DNA of 64,000 nt from Bordetella parapertussis (GCA_945883615.1 CAMCYB010000002.1:6142-70141); one strand, 5' to 3'; positions 1 through 8,969 are shown, counted from the first letter of the stretch. Made by a program: numbers and translations. Notes: generated by a model not told the origin, from the sequence alone.

Positions 1-643
1 GACCTGTTGTTGGCGCAATAAAGCCTTCAGGTAAAAACACTTCAACTTCAAGTGGCCCTGTATGCGCCAGCGTACCGATGGGTTGACCCGCTGCGACAAC
101 CTGACCGGCTTCGCCCGTTAATTCAGTGACTATGCCATCATCGGGCGCAGTGAGGTGACCGTATTCTGTTGCATTGAGCGCCTGTTTTTGCCTCGAAGTG
201 GCCGCGTCATAACGTGTTTGTGTTTCTTTTTCTTGTAACAGTATGCGGTCAAAGCCTTGTTGACTAATGTACTTTTCTTTAAGTAATTGCCGGTTGCGTT
301 GCGTGTCAGCTTTTGCGGTGTTTAAGGCTGAGCCCGCTGCCGCAACTTCAGCTTTAGAAGCCTCTAGAATTTGATTTAAATCTCTTGGGTCAAGCTCAAA
401 TAAAAGTTGCCCTTTTTTAACTGTTTGACCAGCTTGCACGAATCGTTTAGCGATACGGCCATTAATTTGAAAGGCGATAGGCGTTTCAATTTCAGCACGT
501 ATGGTGCCTGATAATGCCAATACGGGCTGTGATGCGGCGACGGCAGATTCAGTACGAACAGCTTGAGGGGGTGTTGGGGTGTCGTCGTTTTTATTTCCAC
601 AGGCCGAAATCAACAGCACGGAAGCCAGAAGAAAGCGTTTCAT
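1..643 (-). CDS. RND efflux membrane-fusion lipoprotein (HlyD/AcrA-type), 3' part missing
   Basis: Reading the minus strand from the ATG at 643 gives an open frame of 214 codons without a stop, so the gene runs off the left edge. The N-terminus is a lipoprotein signal (MKRFLLASVLLISAC; lipobox Cys at residue 15), then a Pro-rich spacer. The biotinyl-lipoyl-like half-motif GRIAKRFVQAGQTVKKGQLLFEL follows near residues 62-85 (seen as GQTVKKGQLLFELDPRD), then an alpha-helical hairpin (residues about 90-150) and the second half GIVTELTGEAGQVVAAGQ. This is the periplasmic adaptor of a tripartite RND pump; the pump gene is expected just outside the window, downstream on the minus strand. Substrate unknown. 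Confidence 0.85.
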   Translation of the reverse strand, partial: MKRFLLASVLLISACGNKNDDTPTPPQAVRTESAVAASQPVLALSGTIRAEIETPIAFQINGRIAKRFVQAGQTVKKGQLLFELDPRDLNQILEASKAEVAAAGSALNTAKADTQRNRQLLKEKYISQQGFDRILLQEKETQTRYDAATSRQKQALNATEYGHLTAPDDGIVTELTGEAGQVVAAGQPIGTLAHTGPLEVEVFLPEGFIAPTTG

Positions 644-769
644 TTTAAAAAGCATAATAAGCCTGAGCAACACACTAAAATATAGTAAAACAAATAATGA
701 AAGTTAAGTTTTTGATCGCAAGCAAAGTATGATTAATATTTTAATTTATTGACGCAAACTAGAGGCTAA

Positions 770-1864
770 ATGGCACACCATAACAAGCGTGTTGCAGTGG
801 TTGGGGCGGGAATTGCTGGTGCTGCTTGCGCCCACCACCTCGTTGAATCAGGGTGCACGGTAACCCTGTTTGATAAAGCCCGAGGGGCTAGCGGTCGATT
901 GTCAACACGGCGAACCGATAGGGCGCATTATGATCATGGTGCACAGTATTTCACCGCACAATCTGACGCTTTTATTGCGCAAGTTAACGACTGGCTTGTG
1001 CGCGGTGTGGTGGCATTGTGGCAGCCTCGCGTGGCCAACCCCGATTCGCAGCAATGGTTCGTCGGTTTACCTGATATGCCCGCTATTGTTCGAGATTTGG
1101 TCAAAAACATCGATTTACATGTCAATACCCGCATTGAAAGTATTGAACGAATTGAACGTGTTGAATGTATTGGAAGTGTTGACTCGTCACAGCCAGAGCA
1201 TGGTGGTGCTGTCATTCATGCGTCACAGCCCGCACTCAGCGCAGCGATCACCGACCCTTTCACATGGCAATTAACCACTGACAAGGGCGAGGTTTTTGCT
1301 AACTTTACCGATGTGGTGATTGCCGTACCGCCGGTTCAAGCGGTGCCTTTGGTTCAACCCGTTGCTTCAAGCATGGTTGGCTTACTGAACTCAATTGAAA
1401 TGTTGCCCTGCTGGACAGTGATGCTCAGTACGACTGACTCAGTCACTACCGCTTTGCCAATTGACGCTGAAAGAGTTGTTGATCACCCCACACTAGCTTG
1501 GTGGGCGCGAAACGACAGTAAACCAGGGCGAATGCAGCATAAGGGTCAGACTGACTGGGTGATTCAAGCAACAGCTGACTGGACTTTGACACACTTAAAC
1601 ACTGACCCAGCTGATGTGATACGCTTACTGTGCGACGCTTTTTGGCGCCATGTTGGCGTTCAAACGTTGCCTCAGGTGCAGCAGTCGATGGCACATCGTT
1701 GGTTATATTCGCGTCGCCATCTTGAACCGCTTTCAACGAAACTGAGCCTGTGGGCTGCTAACTTACGATTAGGTGTTTGCGGCGACGGCATGATTCATAG
1801 CCGGGTTGAGTCAGCGTATTCTTCCGGTATCAACATGGCAGAAACGGTACTCGGTGAAAACTAG
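770..1864 (+). CDS. FAD/NAD(P)-dependent oxidoreductase, renalase-like
   Basis: A 364-aa flavoprotein of the amine-oxidase/renalase-like group. The Rossmann dinucleotide motif GAGIAG is at residues 12-17, followed by an FAD-ribose acidic position and the renalase-type stretch KARGASGRLSTRR near residues 37-49, then a YDHGAQYFTA motif. Substrate is unknown; bacterial relatives oxidise dihydro-nicotinamide isomers or remain uncharacterised. A poorly conserved stretch (residues about 121-160) contains a degenerate 9-bp repeat. The start has an AGAGG ribosome-binding site 4 bp upstream. The stop overlaps the convergent PAP2 gene by 4 bp. Confidence 0.75.
   Translation: MAHHNKRVAVVGAGIAGAACAHHLVESGCTVTLFDKARGASGRLSTRRTDRAHYDHGAQYFTAQSDAFIAQVNDWLVRGVVALWQPRVANPDSQQWFVGLPDMPAIVRDLVKNIDLHVNTRIESIERIERVECIGSVDSSQPEHGGAVIHASQPALSAAITDPFTWQLTTDKGEVFANFTDVVIAVPPVQAVPLVQPVASSMVGLLNSIEMLPCWTVMLSTTDSVTTALPIDAERVVDHPTLAWWARNDSKPGRMQHKGQTDWVIQATADWTLTHLNTDPADVIRLLCDAFWRHVGVQTLPQVQQSMAHRWLYSRRHLEPLSTKLSLWAANLRLGVCGDGMIHSRVESAYSSGINMAETVLGEN
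1133..1186 (+). repeat. Degenerate 9-bp tandem repeat inside the renalase-like gene
   Basis: About six in-frame copies of a 9-bp unit resembling ATTGAACGT (attgaaagt, attgaacga, attgaacgt, gttgaatgt, attggaagt, gttgactcg). They encode IES-IER-IER-VEC-IGS-VDS, so each unit adds three residues. It lies in a variable part of the protein. Confidence 0.6.
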
Positions 1865-2679
1865 CCCGAGCGCATCATCACGTAGTTTTTATGAATGAAG
1901 TGTATAAGCGTGACAACGGTCAAGACAATACCCAGTATTTGAAGCGGGGCATTGATCACTAAATCGAGCTTGCTTGTCGCCAACAGGTAAATATTAAAAA
2001 CCCCAACAATGGCAATCAGGCGCATTAACCAGGATGTGGGGGTGAACAAACTGTCAGGTAAATAGCGGCACATGACAACACCCAATAACCCGCTAAATAG
2101 GCCCAGTGCTGCGCCCATTAAGATGTCGTCAAGCCAATGAACGCCAATAGCGACGCGAGCAATGGCCGCAAGAGTCGCAATGCCAAACAGCCAGAAAAAA
2201 GGTTTGCGTTGAAGGGCAGGTATTGCAAAATACATGGCGGTTGCCACAGAAAAAGCAGTTAATGAGTGGCCTGAAGGAAATGCATGGGCGTGCATGGCTT
2301 CTTCTAAAATAAAAAAAGTACTGTTGTCGAGTACGGCTGGTGGTCGTGGCATATCAAAAATTAATTTAAGTGAACGCGACAAAATACCCGCTGGAATGCC
2401 CGCCAAAATCGTAGCCATCATGACGCGTGGTGCAAAAATTAGCATGGGGAATGCCATGGCATATATACCCCAGCCATTACCTAAATTAACAAAAAAGCCC
2501 CAAAGACTATTGGGCCACATTTGCAACCATGCGTTTAAAAAATAAAAACTTTGCTGTTTTGTCACAAACAGCATGGTCATGCCCCAAAACGCGAGGGGAA
2601 TCACAGGTAGCCACCAAGCAAATTTTGGTATGGTTAGGGGGTTTTGATTGTCAGGTTGTTTAAGGTTGTTCAAAGACAT
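1861..2679 (-). CDS. PAP2-family membrane phosphatase
   Basis: A 272-aa multi-span membrane protein with the full PAP2 catalytic signature: K105-x6-R112-P113, PSGH at 135-138, and R175-x5-H181-x3-D185. The family removes phosphate from lipid phosphates such as undecaprenyl pyrophosphate, phosphatidate or lipid A at the outer face of the inner membrane. It is the last gene of a minus-strand cassette with a GT9 enzyme (10-bp overlap), a flippase-like protein and a GT39 enzyme. That suggests it acts on a polyprenyl-phosphate carrier or on lipid A (inference). Its stop codon overlaps that of the neighbouring flavoprotein gene by 4 bp. Confidence 0.85.
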   Translation of the reverse strand: MSLNNLKQPDNQNPLTIPKFAWWLPVIPLAFWGMTMLFVTKQQSFYFLNAWLQMWPNSLWGFFVNLGNGWGIYAMAFPMLIFAPRVMMATILAGIPAGILSRSLKLIFDMPRPPAVLDNSTFFILEEAMHAHAFPSGHSLTAFSVATAMYFAIPALQRKPFFWLFGIATLAAIARVAIGVHWLDDILMGAALGLFSGLLGVVMCRYLPDSLFTPTSWLMRLIAIVGVFNIYLLATSKLDLVINAPLQILGIVLTVVTLIHFIHKNYVMMRSG

Positions 2680-3998
2680 GTCTTTTGTAAGCGTGATGCA
2701 GTAAATTGAAGGCTGATAGCCTGTAAAACGCGTTCAACGCTGATTGCTTGCATGCAAACATTATTTAAGCACGGTGTTTTACGATGGTTGGCTGCGCTCA
2801 CACAAGGTGAACACGCCAAGCGGGCAGTTATTGCAATTGAATGACCCAGTGAACCATAGAGCTCTGGTGTTTCAGGGCCGAACAAAACAACGGTATGCAG
2901 CGGTGTAACAGCAGAAAAGTGACCCGGCCCAGAGTCATTCGTCACCATAACATCAGCTAAGGTATAAAGCGCGGGTAATTCATTAAAAGTGACTTTGCCA
3001 GCCCAGTTTAAGGCGTGCTTGACGTTTGCTTGGGTTCGCACCTTTTCTACATATGCAAATTCTGAAGGCGAGCCAGTTAACAAAATGAGTGCCTCGGGCC
3101 AAGTACGAAAGATTTCTTGAGTTAAAGAAGCAAAACGCTCAGGTGCCCATCGTCTTTGCACGAGCAAATCGCTCGCGTTAGCGTTCACTAAAAATAGGGG
3201 TTGTTGACCTAGGCTAAATGAAATATTGGCTTGACTGGCAGCGACCTCAATTTGAGTGAGTACTTTTAGGCGTTGCGCAGCCGTTACGATGGCTTGTGCC
3301 AGTTCAATAGGCTGCTCAGGCAGGGCTACTTTGCTAAAAGGCACTTCTTTTTCTGTTGAAAATGCAGCGTGTACCAATGATAAAAAATTATGGGCAATGT
3401 GTATGTGCGCGTTGTAGTGCACTTTATGCGTCAACATATTGCCTCGCCACAGCCCTTCACCATGAAAAATATGATAACCAACACGCCGTGTGGCGCCACT
3501 CAAGCCAGAGAGTAGGGCTGTAAACCTAGAAAAAAGCTCTAGGTCTATGACGGTATCAATTTGATTTTGACGGGCCCACCATAAAAAACGTAGCGTGTCG
3601 CGTATTAATGGCCACAAACCTGATGAATCAATGGAGAAGGCATGGTCAGGTGAGACGGTATTGAGTAGCGTTAAGCTGGGTTGATTACTTTTGAAAATTA
3701 AAAAGTACAGTTCGGCGCCGCGCGCTTGTGCATCGCGCATAGCCGGATCAACCAATATTGCACTACCCATTTCAGAGAGTTCTATAAAAAGTATTTTTTT
3801 AGGTTTGAAGGGTTTTTTTTCTGCATTGAGCCCCTCAGCACCTGCGCCGACATGTAGGCTTTTGATTGATTGTGCTTTTTTTGTGTTGCCCCTTTCATGC
3901 CACCAGTCGAGCATGGCAACAATTGGGGTCGCGATCGCACAAAGCGGAATTCCCGCCAGACGATCAATGGTGCGCATCGTATCAACATTTAAGCTCAT
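2670..3998 (-). CDS. Glycosyltransferase family 9 (heptosyltransferase-like)
   Basis: A 442-aa protein. After an unusual N-terminal extension of about 66 residues containing a hydrophobic stretch (residues 16-30), the GT9 N-domain starts at KKILFIELSEMGSAI (68-82). The GT-B C-domain carries the NDSGPGHFSAV motif (about residue 355), typical of ADP-heptose:LPS heptosyltransferases, and a Cys-rich end (ACSPC and PCLNNVC). GT9 enzymes add heptose or other sugars to a lipid-linked or LPS-core acceptor on the cytoplasmic face. The extension and the membrane-protein neighbours make a non-core acceptor possible. Donor and acceptor are not determined. ATG start; the gap to the upstream flippase-like gene is 31 bp. 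Confidence 0.8.
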   Translation of the reverse strand: MSLNVDTMRTIDRLAGIPLCAIATPIVAMLDWWHERGNTKKAQSIKSLHVGAGAEGLNAEKKPFKPKKILFIELSEMGSAILVDPAMRDAQARGAELYFLIFKSNQPSLTLLNTVSPDHAFSIDSSGLWPLIRDTLRFLWWARQNQIDTVIDLELFSRFTALLSGLSGATRRVGYHIFHGEGLWRGNMLTHKVHYNAHIHIAHNFLSLVHAAFSTEKEVPFSKVALPEQPIELAQAIVTAAQRLKVLTQIEVAASQANISFSLGQQPLFLVNANASDLLVQRRWAPERFASLTQEIFRTWPEALILLTGSPSEFAYVEKVRTQANVKHALNWAGKVTFNELPALYTLADVMVTNDSGPGHFSAVTPLHTVVLFGPETPELYGSLGHSIAITARLACSPCVSAANHRKTPCLNNVCMQAISVERVLQAISLQFTASRLQKTCL

Positions 3999-4029
3999 AG
4001 TTTTGCATTTTAGACGGCAAATACAATAC

Positions 4030-4980
4030 CTAGTATTTTTGTCTTTTTTTCACTAAAACCCAGGTGGCGGGCAAGTAGACCAGCAAAATAATAAGCCCGT
4101 AGGTTATTGAGGCGAGTAAGGTCGTACTCACAGGAATACCCCATAGGCTTAGCACCGCTGATAGTGTGGTTTCACGTAACCCCCAGCCTGAAATGCTGAT
4201 CGGTAACATCATCAGCAGGCCCAAAGCGGGTATGCCAACTAGCAGAGCCTCAAACGGTACGGTCACGCCGTAGGCGAGCAAGCAAGCCCCAAATGTGGCT
4301 AAAGTTAGCAGGTGTACGGTGAGGGAAATCGAAATCTGCGCCATATTAATGGGCCAGTCAAACACGCTTTTAAGCCCATTCATGCCAAGAGGTAAACGGG
4401 TTGCATTCAGTAGCTTTTGAACCCAGCGCAAAAAATAGGGAAACTTAAATATCACCCCAAAAATTAAAATGCCACCCACGATTGCCACGAGTAACAATAT
4501 GCCGATCGGGTTTGCCAAGGGTGATATGGTTAGACCCGCAATAATGAGACCCATAGCCCCGAGTAAAGTATTTCCTAACAGACCCATGCCACGATCAAGG
4601 AAAACAGCAAAAACGCCGTATCGAATGGCAGGGCTGCCATCAATCGTTTGTTGCCGGCTACCTTGCAGGGCGCGATAGCTATCACCCCCCAGCGTTGAGG
4701 GTAAGCCTTGGTTTATTAAGCCACCTGCAAAATACAGCGCGACATAACGTTGCCAAGGGTTTGAAAGGCCAGTGCGTTGCATGATAAAACCCCAACGACC
4801 AGCCGCCAGCAGGTTAGCCATCAAAATTAAAAAAAGTGCCAACACAAGCCAACGCAACTGTAAATTTTGGCTCTCAACCCATAAAACTGACCAGTCAATA
4901 TGACGAAAAGCAAGCCATAGCAATGCAAACGAAAAAACCAGCCTGATAACAAACCAAACATTGGGTGTGAGACGCTTCAT
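4030..4980 (-). CDS. Lysylphosphatidylglycerol-synthase-type TM protein / flippase-like (UPF0104)
   Basis: A 316-aa integral membrane protein with about eight hydrophobic segments and the family motif GGLINQGLPSTLGGDSYRA (about residues 86-104). It lacks the C-terminal aminoacyl-transferase domain of MprF, so it corresponds only to the flippase-like membrane half. Members of this group are often found beside glycosyltransferases and are thought to move or bind lipid-linked substrates. ATGA overlap of 4 bp with the upstream GT39 gene indicates translational coupling. The function is inferred from the cassette. Confidence 0.8.
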   Translation of the reverse strand: MKRLTPNVWFVIRLVFSFALLWLAFRHIDWSVLWVESQNLQLRWLVLALFLILMANLLAAGRWGFIMQRTGLSNPWQRYVALYFAGGLINQGLPSTLGGDSYRALQGSRQQTIDGSPAIRYGVFAVFLDRGMGLLGNTLLGAMGLIIAGLTISPLANPIGILLLVAIVGGILIFGVIFKFPYFLRWVQKLLNATRLPLGMNGLKSVFDWPINMAQISISLTVHLLTLATFGACLLAYGVTVPFEALLVGIPALGLLMMLPISISGWGLRETTLSAVLSLWGIPVSTTLLASITYGLIILLVYLPATWVLVKKRQKY

Positions 4981-6533
4981 TTGGCTTCGCCTTGCCAGTT
5001 TTCGCAGCGGTAATATGTAAACTGAGATGTGATGCGCCCTAAACGTTGAACAGCGAGTTGATCAAGTTCAACACAACGGGCATATTGTTGGGCTGAAACG
5101 GGTGGTTGATAGGGAACTTGTGACCAGTTGACATACAACGTATTTTGGCCTTTTTGAGGGCTTCCAAACCAGATATCAAACTGGTCAAAGCGATCGTCTA
5201 AAACTTGAACCGGCAGGGGTCGTGAGTACCAGGCTAAACGGCTTGCCAGCGTCCAGTTGCTGACCGTTAATATTTGAAGTGATTGCTGTTTGGCAAGTGT
5301 TTGAGCCAGTTGACCGGCTTGGTCCCAACCCCAAAGATCGGCTAGGGGGTTTTTTTGATGGAGTGGGTGTTGTGCACTTAAGCCCGGCACACCGATAAAA
5401 AATAGCATGACAAAAGCCAACCCACATAAAACGGCTTGTAAGCTGACTAAGATGGCCAACGCTTTATGCTTACCAAGCTGCCAATGCAGCGCCAACGGGT
5501 TAGCCCCAAGCACAATGGCGCTTAACCAAGCGGGTGCTAACCAGTGCGCAAGTGTACGACCCCCACCAGCCATGTACGCCGTCACAACAAAAGGCACAAT
5601 GATAAATAGCGATAAGCCCCATATGATGCGGTTGGGTTGCTGGCGTAAGAATTTGATCACGCCGATCACAATGGCCACAATTAAGGGCCCAAATGCAGCG
5701 ATTTGTAAACCAATAAAAACCCCAATGCCTTTTATATGCCAAGCGCTGCCGCTACTATGTTTGATTTGATAAGCGAATGAAACCCAGTCGTGTTGCGCAT
5801 TCCAAATGATGACGGGGGTAATCATGATGCCCGCAATCAGCACGGCAAGCCATGGGCCTCGTTGAAGCAATGCCTTCCAACCTAGATTGATCACGACAGC
5901 ACCCGCAACCGCGACGGCAAAAAGAACCGCCGTATATTTGCTTAACCCGGCTAAACCTAACCAAATACCTAAATAAACCCAGTACTTTAGGGTTGAGGGG
6001 GGCGTTGAGAGTGAAACCTTTGGCGTTGGCGTTGCGGGGGTTGCATGAATGAGGCGCAATGTTGTTTGCATGATGCCCAATACGATGACAAGTAGCAGTG
6101 TGTCGGGCAACAAACCGACGCCCAGTACATGCATGACGGGGGCAACCAAAATGGCTATCACGGCCCATCGACCTGCTGCGCCTGCAGGTATTGATTGCGA
6201 CCAAACGGGTACAGTAAGTCTGAGTTGTTCAGCCAAATGCCAGGCCATGACCGTGGCGAGCCACCAGCATACTTGCGGTATCAGTCGCAAGACCCAGTCA
6301 GGGGCGTTGACGTAAACTAATGGCCATTGAACCCAGCCGACGAGTGGTGGGTGATCAAAATAACTGAGTGCAAGGTGCTGCGCGTAAAGAGCATAATGCG
6401 CTTCGTCAACAGACAGCGTAAGTAGTGCAGAAAAACCGAAATGAATCAAAGCCCCAAGCAACAAAAGCCCGCGCACAGAGATGCGGGGCTTTAGATTTGA
6501 ATCATTGGGTATTAAGAATTCAAGAATTCGCAA
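4977..6533 (-). CDS. ArnT-like glycosyltransferase (family 39, PMT-type)
   Basis: A 518-aa polytopic membrane protein. The first periplasmic loop has the catalytic pair VDEAHYALYAQ (D43/E44), followed by YFDHPP (D60), the typical PMT_2/ArnT pattern. About 11-12 hydrophobic segments are followed by a soluble C-terminal part. Relatives transfer a sugar from undecaprenyl phosphate to lipid A, protein or another acceptor in the periplasm. It is the promoter-proximal gene of the surface-glycan cassette. The longest frame begins with TTG at 6533; a GTG at 6476 (codon 20) is an alternative start just ahead of the first membrane segment. The sugar is unknown. Confidence 0.82.
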   Translation of the reverse strand: MRILEFLIPNDSNLKPRISVRGLLLLGALIHFGFSALLTLSVDEAHYALYAQHLALSYFDHPPLVGWVQWPLVYVNAPDWVLRLIPQVCWWLATVMAWHLAEQLRLTVPVWSQSIPAGAAGRWAVIAILVAPVMHVLGVGLLPDTLLLVIVLGIMQTTLRLIHATPATPTPKVSLSTPPSTLKYWVYLGIWLGLAGLSKYTAVLFAVAVAGAVVINLGWKALLQRGPWLAVLIAGIMITPVIIWNAQHDWVSFAYQIKHSSGSAWHIKGIGVFIGLQIAAFGPLIVAIVIGVIKFLRQQPNRIIWGLSLFIIVPFVVTAYMAGGGRTLAHWLAPAWLSAIVLGANPLALHWQLGKHKALAILVSLQAVLCGLAFVMLFFIGVPGLSAQHPLHQKNPLADLWGWDQAGQLAQTLAKQQSLQILTVSNWTLASRLAWYSRPLPVQVLDDRFDQFDIWFGSPQKGQNTLYVNWSQVPYQPPVSAQQYARCVELDQLAVQRLGRITSQFTYYRCENWQGEAK

Positions 6534-6551
6534 AATGAGTATTTTTATTTT

Positions 6552-7982
6552 TTAAAGCACCAGCAAGCGCGGTGAGGTTAGCGACTCAGGTTTTAAAATC
6601 TCATCAAGTTTAGCTTGTTCAAGCAAGCCTCGTTCAAGCACAATATCATAGACACGCTTACCTGTTTCGAGCGCCTCTTTGGCTACGTCGGTTGCGTTTT
6701 GATAACCAATATAGGGGTTAAGCGCTGTTACTAGAACAATTGAACGGTCCATATGTTCTTGTAAAACAGATGCGTTTGCCGTAATGCCGTCGACGCAGTT
6801 GACCTCAAGTGTATAAAGGGCGTTTGTTAAATGTGACACGCTTCTAAACATTGAGTAGGCAATGATGGGTTCAAAGGCGTTGAGTTGAAGTTGACCGGCC
6901 TCAGCTGCAAAGGTAATTGTAATGTCGTTGCCAATGACTTCGTAGGCGACTTGATTCACCACTTCAGGTATGACAGGGTTAACTTTGCCAGGCATGATGC
7001 TTGAACCCGCTTGTTTGGCAGGCAAATTGATTTCATTTAGGCCTGCGCGCGGGCCGCTAGACAATAAACGCAGGTCGTGGCAAATTTTAGAAATTTTGAC
7101 TGCAATACGTTTGAGCACACCTGATAACTGTACAAATGAGCCCACGTCTTGAGTCGCTTCAATTAGGTTGGCTGCTGTTATTAAAGGTAAACCTGTTACG
7201 GCCACCAAATGTTCGCAGGCGGCCCGAGCATAATCAGGGTGAGTATTGATGCCCGTACCGATGGCTGTGGCACCCATATTAATTTCGCAAATTAACGGCA
7301 AAGCTTCTTGAAGCCTCAAAATGTCTTCACCCACCATTACTGAGTAAGTATGAAATTCTTGGCCGAGTGTCATCGGTACGGCATCTTGTAGTTGCGTACG
7401 ACCCACTTTTAATAAGTCTTTAAACTCGACTGCTTTACGTTCAAATGACGCTTGTAAAGAGTGCATATTGATTAATAAGCGCTCGCAACCCCGATACGTG
7501 GCAAGTTTAAGCGAGGTGGGGTACACGTCGTTAGTTGATTGGCTCATGTTGACGTGTTCATTGGGGTGTAAAAACTGGTATTGACCCCGCATATGACCCA
7601 TGATTTCTAAGGCGCGATTGGCAATCACTTCGTTGGCATTCATGTTTGTTGAGGTGCCTGCGCCCCCTTGAATCATGTCAACTTTAAATTGGTCGTGTAG
7701 AGCCCCATTTAAAATTTCTTGTGCTGCAGCAATGATGGCTTCGCCCCGAGTTTGGTCAAGAAAACCTAATTCTTGATTAGCCATCGCGCAAGCAATTTTA
7801 ATTTCAGCTAAAGCTCTAATTAAGTCGGGCGAGGCAGAAATGGGTAAATCACTAATCGAAAAGTTTTCAATAGCACGTAGGGTGTGAACACCATAGTAAG
7901 CATCAAACGGCACATCGCGGTAACCCAATAAATCGTGTTCGCTTCTGTGCGTTGGGTAGGGTTGATTTAATGTGCTTGACAT
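6552..7982 (-). CDS. aspA: Aspartate ammonia-lyase
   Basis: A 476-aa member of the fumarase/aspartase superfamily, usual length. It makes fumarate and ammonia from L-aspartate. The signature GSSIMPGKVNP (about residue 330) carries the catalytic serine loop. GAGTSTNMNANEVIANRA and HVNMSQSTNDVYPT are the two other conserved substrate-binding blocks. HEHDLLGYRDVP-like N-terminal residues and the overall pattern favour aspartase over class II fumarase, but the substrate is assigned by motif only. GGAG ribosome-binding site 6 bp upstream of the ATG. A 9-bp inverted repeat lies 46-74 bp upstream of the start and may be an operator. Confidence 0.88.
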   Translation of the reverse strand: MSSTLNQPYPTHRSEHDLLGYRDVPFDAYYGVHTLRAIENFSISDLPISASPDLIRALAEIKIACAMANQELGFLDQTRGEAIIAAAQEILNGALHDQFKVDMIQGGAGTSTNMNANEVIANRALEIMGHMRGQYQFLHPNEHVNMSQSTNDVYPTSLKLATYRGCERLLINMHSLQASFERKAVEFKDLLKVGRTQLQDAVPMTLGQEFHTYSVMVGEDILRLQEALPLICEINMGATAIGTGINTHPDYARAACEHLVAVTGLPLITAANLIEATQDVGSFVQLSGVLKRIAVKISKICHDLRLLSSGPRAGLNEINLPAKQAGSSIMPGKVNPVIPEVVNQVAYEVIGNDITITFAAEAGQLQLNAFEPIIAYSMFRSVSHLTNALYTLEVNCVDGITANASVLQEHMDRSIVLVTALNPYIGYQNATDVAKEALETGKRVYDIVLERGLLEQAKLDEILKPESLTSPRLLVL

Positions 7983-8027
7983 GATGGCTCCGATAATAAG
8001 TAAGCAAGATGCAACATATAAGATTTA

Positions 8028-8056
8028 TTTAGTTAACGATATGCCATTTAACTAAA
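8028..8056. promoter_or_regulatory. 9-bp inverted repeat upstream of aspA (candidate operator)
   Basis: Perfect arms TTTAGTTAA (8028-8036) and TTAACTAAA (8048-8056) separated by 11 bp, in the 77-bp gap between aspA and the upstream gene. No T-tract follows on the minus strand, so a transcription-factor site fits better than a terminator. The regulator is unknown. Confidence 0.45.
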
Positions 8057-8059
8057 CCG

Positions 8060-8791
8060 TTAGGGTAATTGTTCAACGTTAAAAGTGCGCCAGCCTAATG
8101 CGCGATTGCTATCAGGTTTATACACCCGAACGGTACCTTTGGTGGCAATAAACCCTGGTGGAAATTCAAGACTCCCTTGAACAAGTTGGTGCGACTCAAT
8201 TTGTAGGGGCAGCATCGGGCTTTTAATTGCACCGGCACGCCCATTGGGGTATGTGCCCTCGAAGGTGATATCTGCTGAACCGTTAAATGCATTTTTTGTA
8301 TCGGGCGCTTGAAGTAACAGTAGTTCATAACTTATTGAAGACTGTTGCTTTAATTGTTTGAATTGTTCACTCGCGATACCGACAGGTTCAAATCGCATGT
8401 TAGCGGCAAGCGCGCTCTTAAAAATTTTAAATGATTGCTGAGTGGGTTCAAGTTGTTGCTTAAGTGTCAAAATTTCATTTTGTGCAGCTTGCAACAGTTG
8501 TTCAGACGCATCGTGGCTACTTTTGAGCTGAGATGTCAGCGAAAGAATTGTATTTTGTTGGGTTTGGTCTTTAACAAGAAGTGCCGTGTATTCAGAGGTG
8601 ATTTTTTCAGACTCTAAGATGGTTAATCTTTTAGGGCCGTAGCTCGTTTGTAATAAGATAATTCCCCCGCTACCAATTAGTATGCCTAAAACCAGCAAAA
8701 TTAACCAACGTGGTAAACCACGTGAATTGCGATGTGAATGATAAGGCGATGGTTTAAAAGCGATTCTTGAGTTGCGCGGGTTTAATGCCAT
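8060..8791 (-). CDS. Single-span membrane protein with coiled coil (DUF6776-like), unknown function
   Basis: A 243-aa protein: basic N-terminus, one membrane helix (about residues 29-48, WLILLVLGILIGSGGIILL), a Gln/Leu-rich coiled-coil (about 60-130), and a C-terminal beta-rich domain ending GWRTFNVEQLP. The layout suggests an inner-membrane-anchored periplasmic protein. It resembles the short betaproteobacterial family I recall as DUF6776; this was not checked. The 163-bp gap upstream suggests its own promoter. No function is proposed. Confidence 0.65.
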   Translation of the reverse strand: MALNPRNSRIAFKPSPYHSHRNSRGLPRWLILLVLGILIGSGGIILLQTSYGPKRLTILESEKITSEYTALLVKDQTQQNTILSLTSQLKSSHDASEQLLQAAQNEILTLKQQLEPTQQSFKIFKSALAANMRFEPVGIASEQFKQLKQQSSISYELLLLQAPDTKNAFNGSADITFEGTYPNGRAGAIKSPMLPLQIESHQLVQGSLEFPPGFIATKGTVRVYKPDSNRALGWRTFNVEQLP

Positions 8792-8937
8792 GGTGTTTCC
8801 TGATGCGTGCTAGTTCGTTAGAGCCTAAGCATAACGCCATCTTAATAAATGTGAGTGTCGCACAAGCTAAGTCGGTCGTTTTGTTTAAATAAGTTAATAA
8901 ATTTAAAATAATGTGTGCACTAAATATGAATTTTAAC

Positions 8938-8969
8938 GTCATTTAAGTGGTGTGTCATTTAAGTGGTGC
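8938..8969. repeat. 16-bp tandem duplication at the 3' end of murU
   Basis: GTCATTTAAGTGGTGT (8938-8953) is followed directly by GTCATTTAAGTGGTGC (8954-8969), 15 of 16 bases identical. The second copy holds the last codons and TGA stop of murU; the first copy is downstream of the stop. It looks like a recent slippage duplication. Confidence 0.7.

Noticed and set aside
376..600. 74-aa minus-strand frame near the left edge
   Set aside because: It is out of frame with the membrane-fusion lipoprotein read from 643, which has a lipobox and lipoyl-type motifs; the short frame shows no such features.
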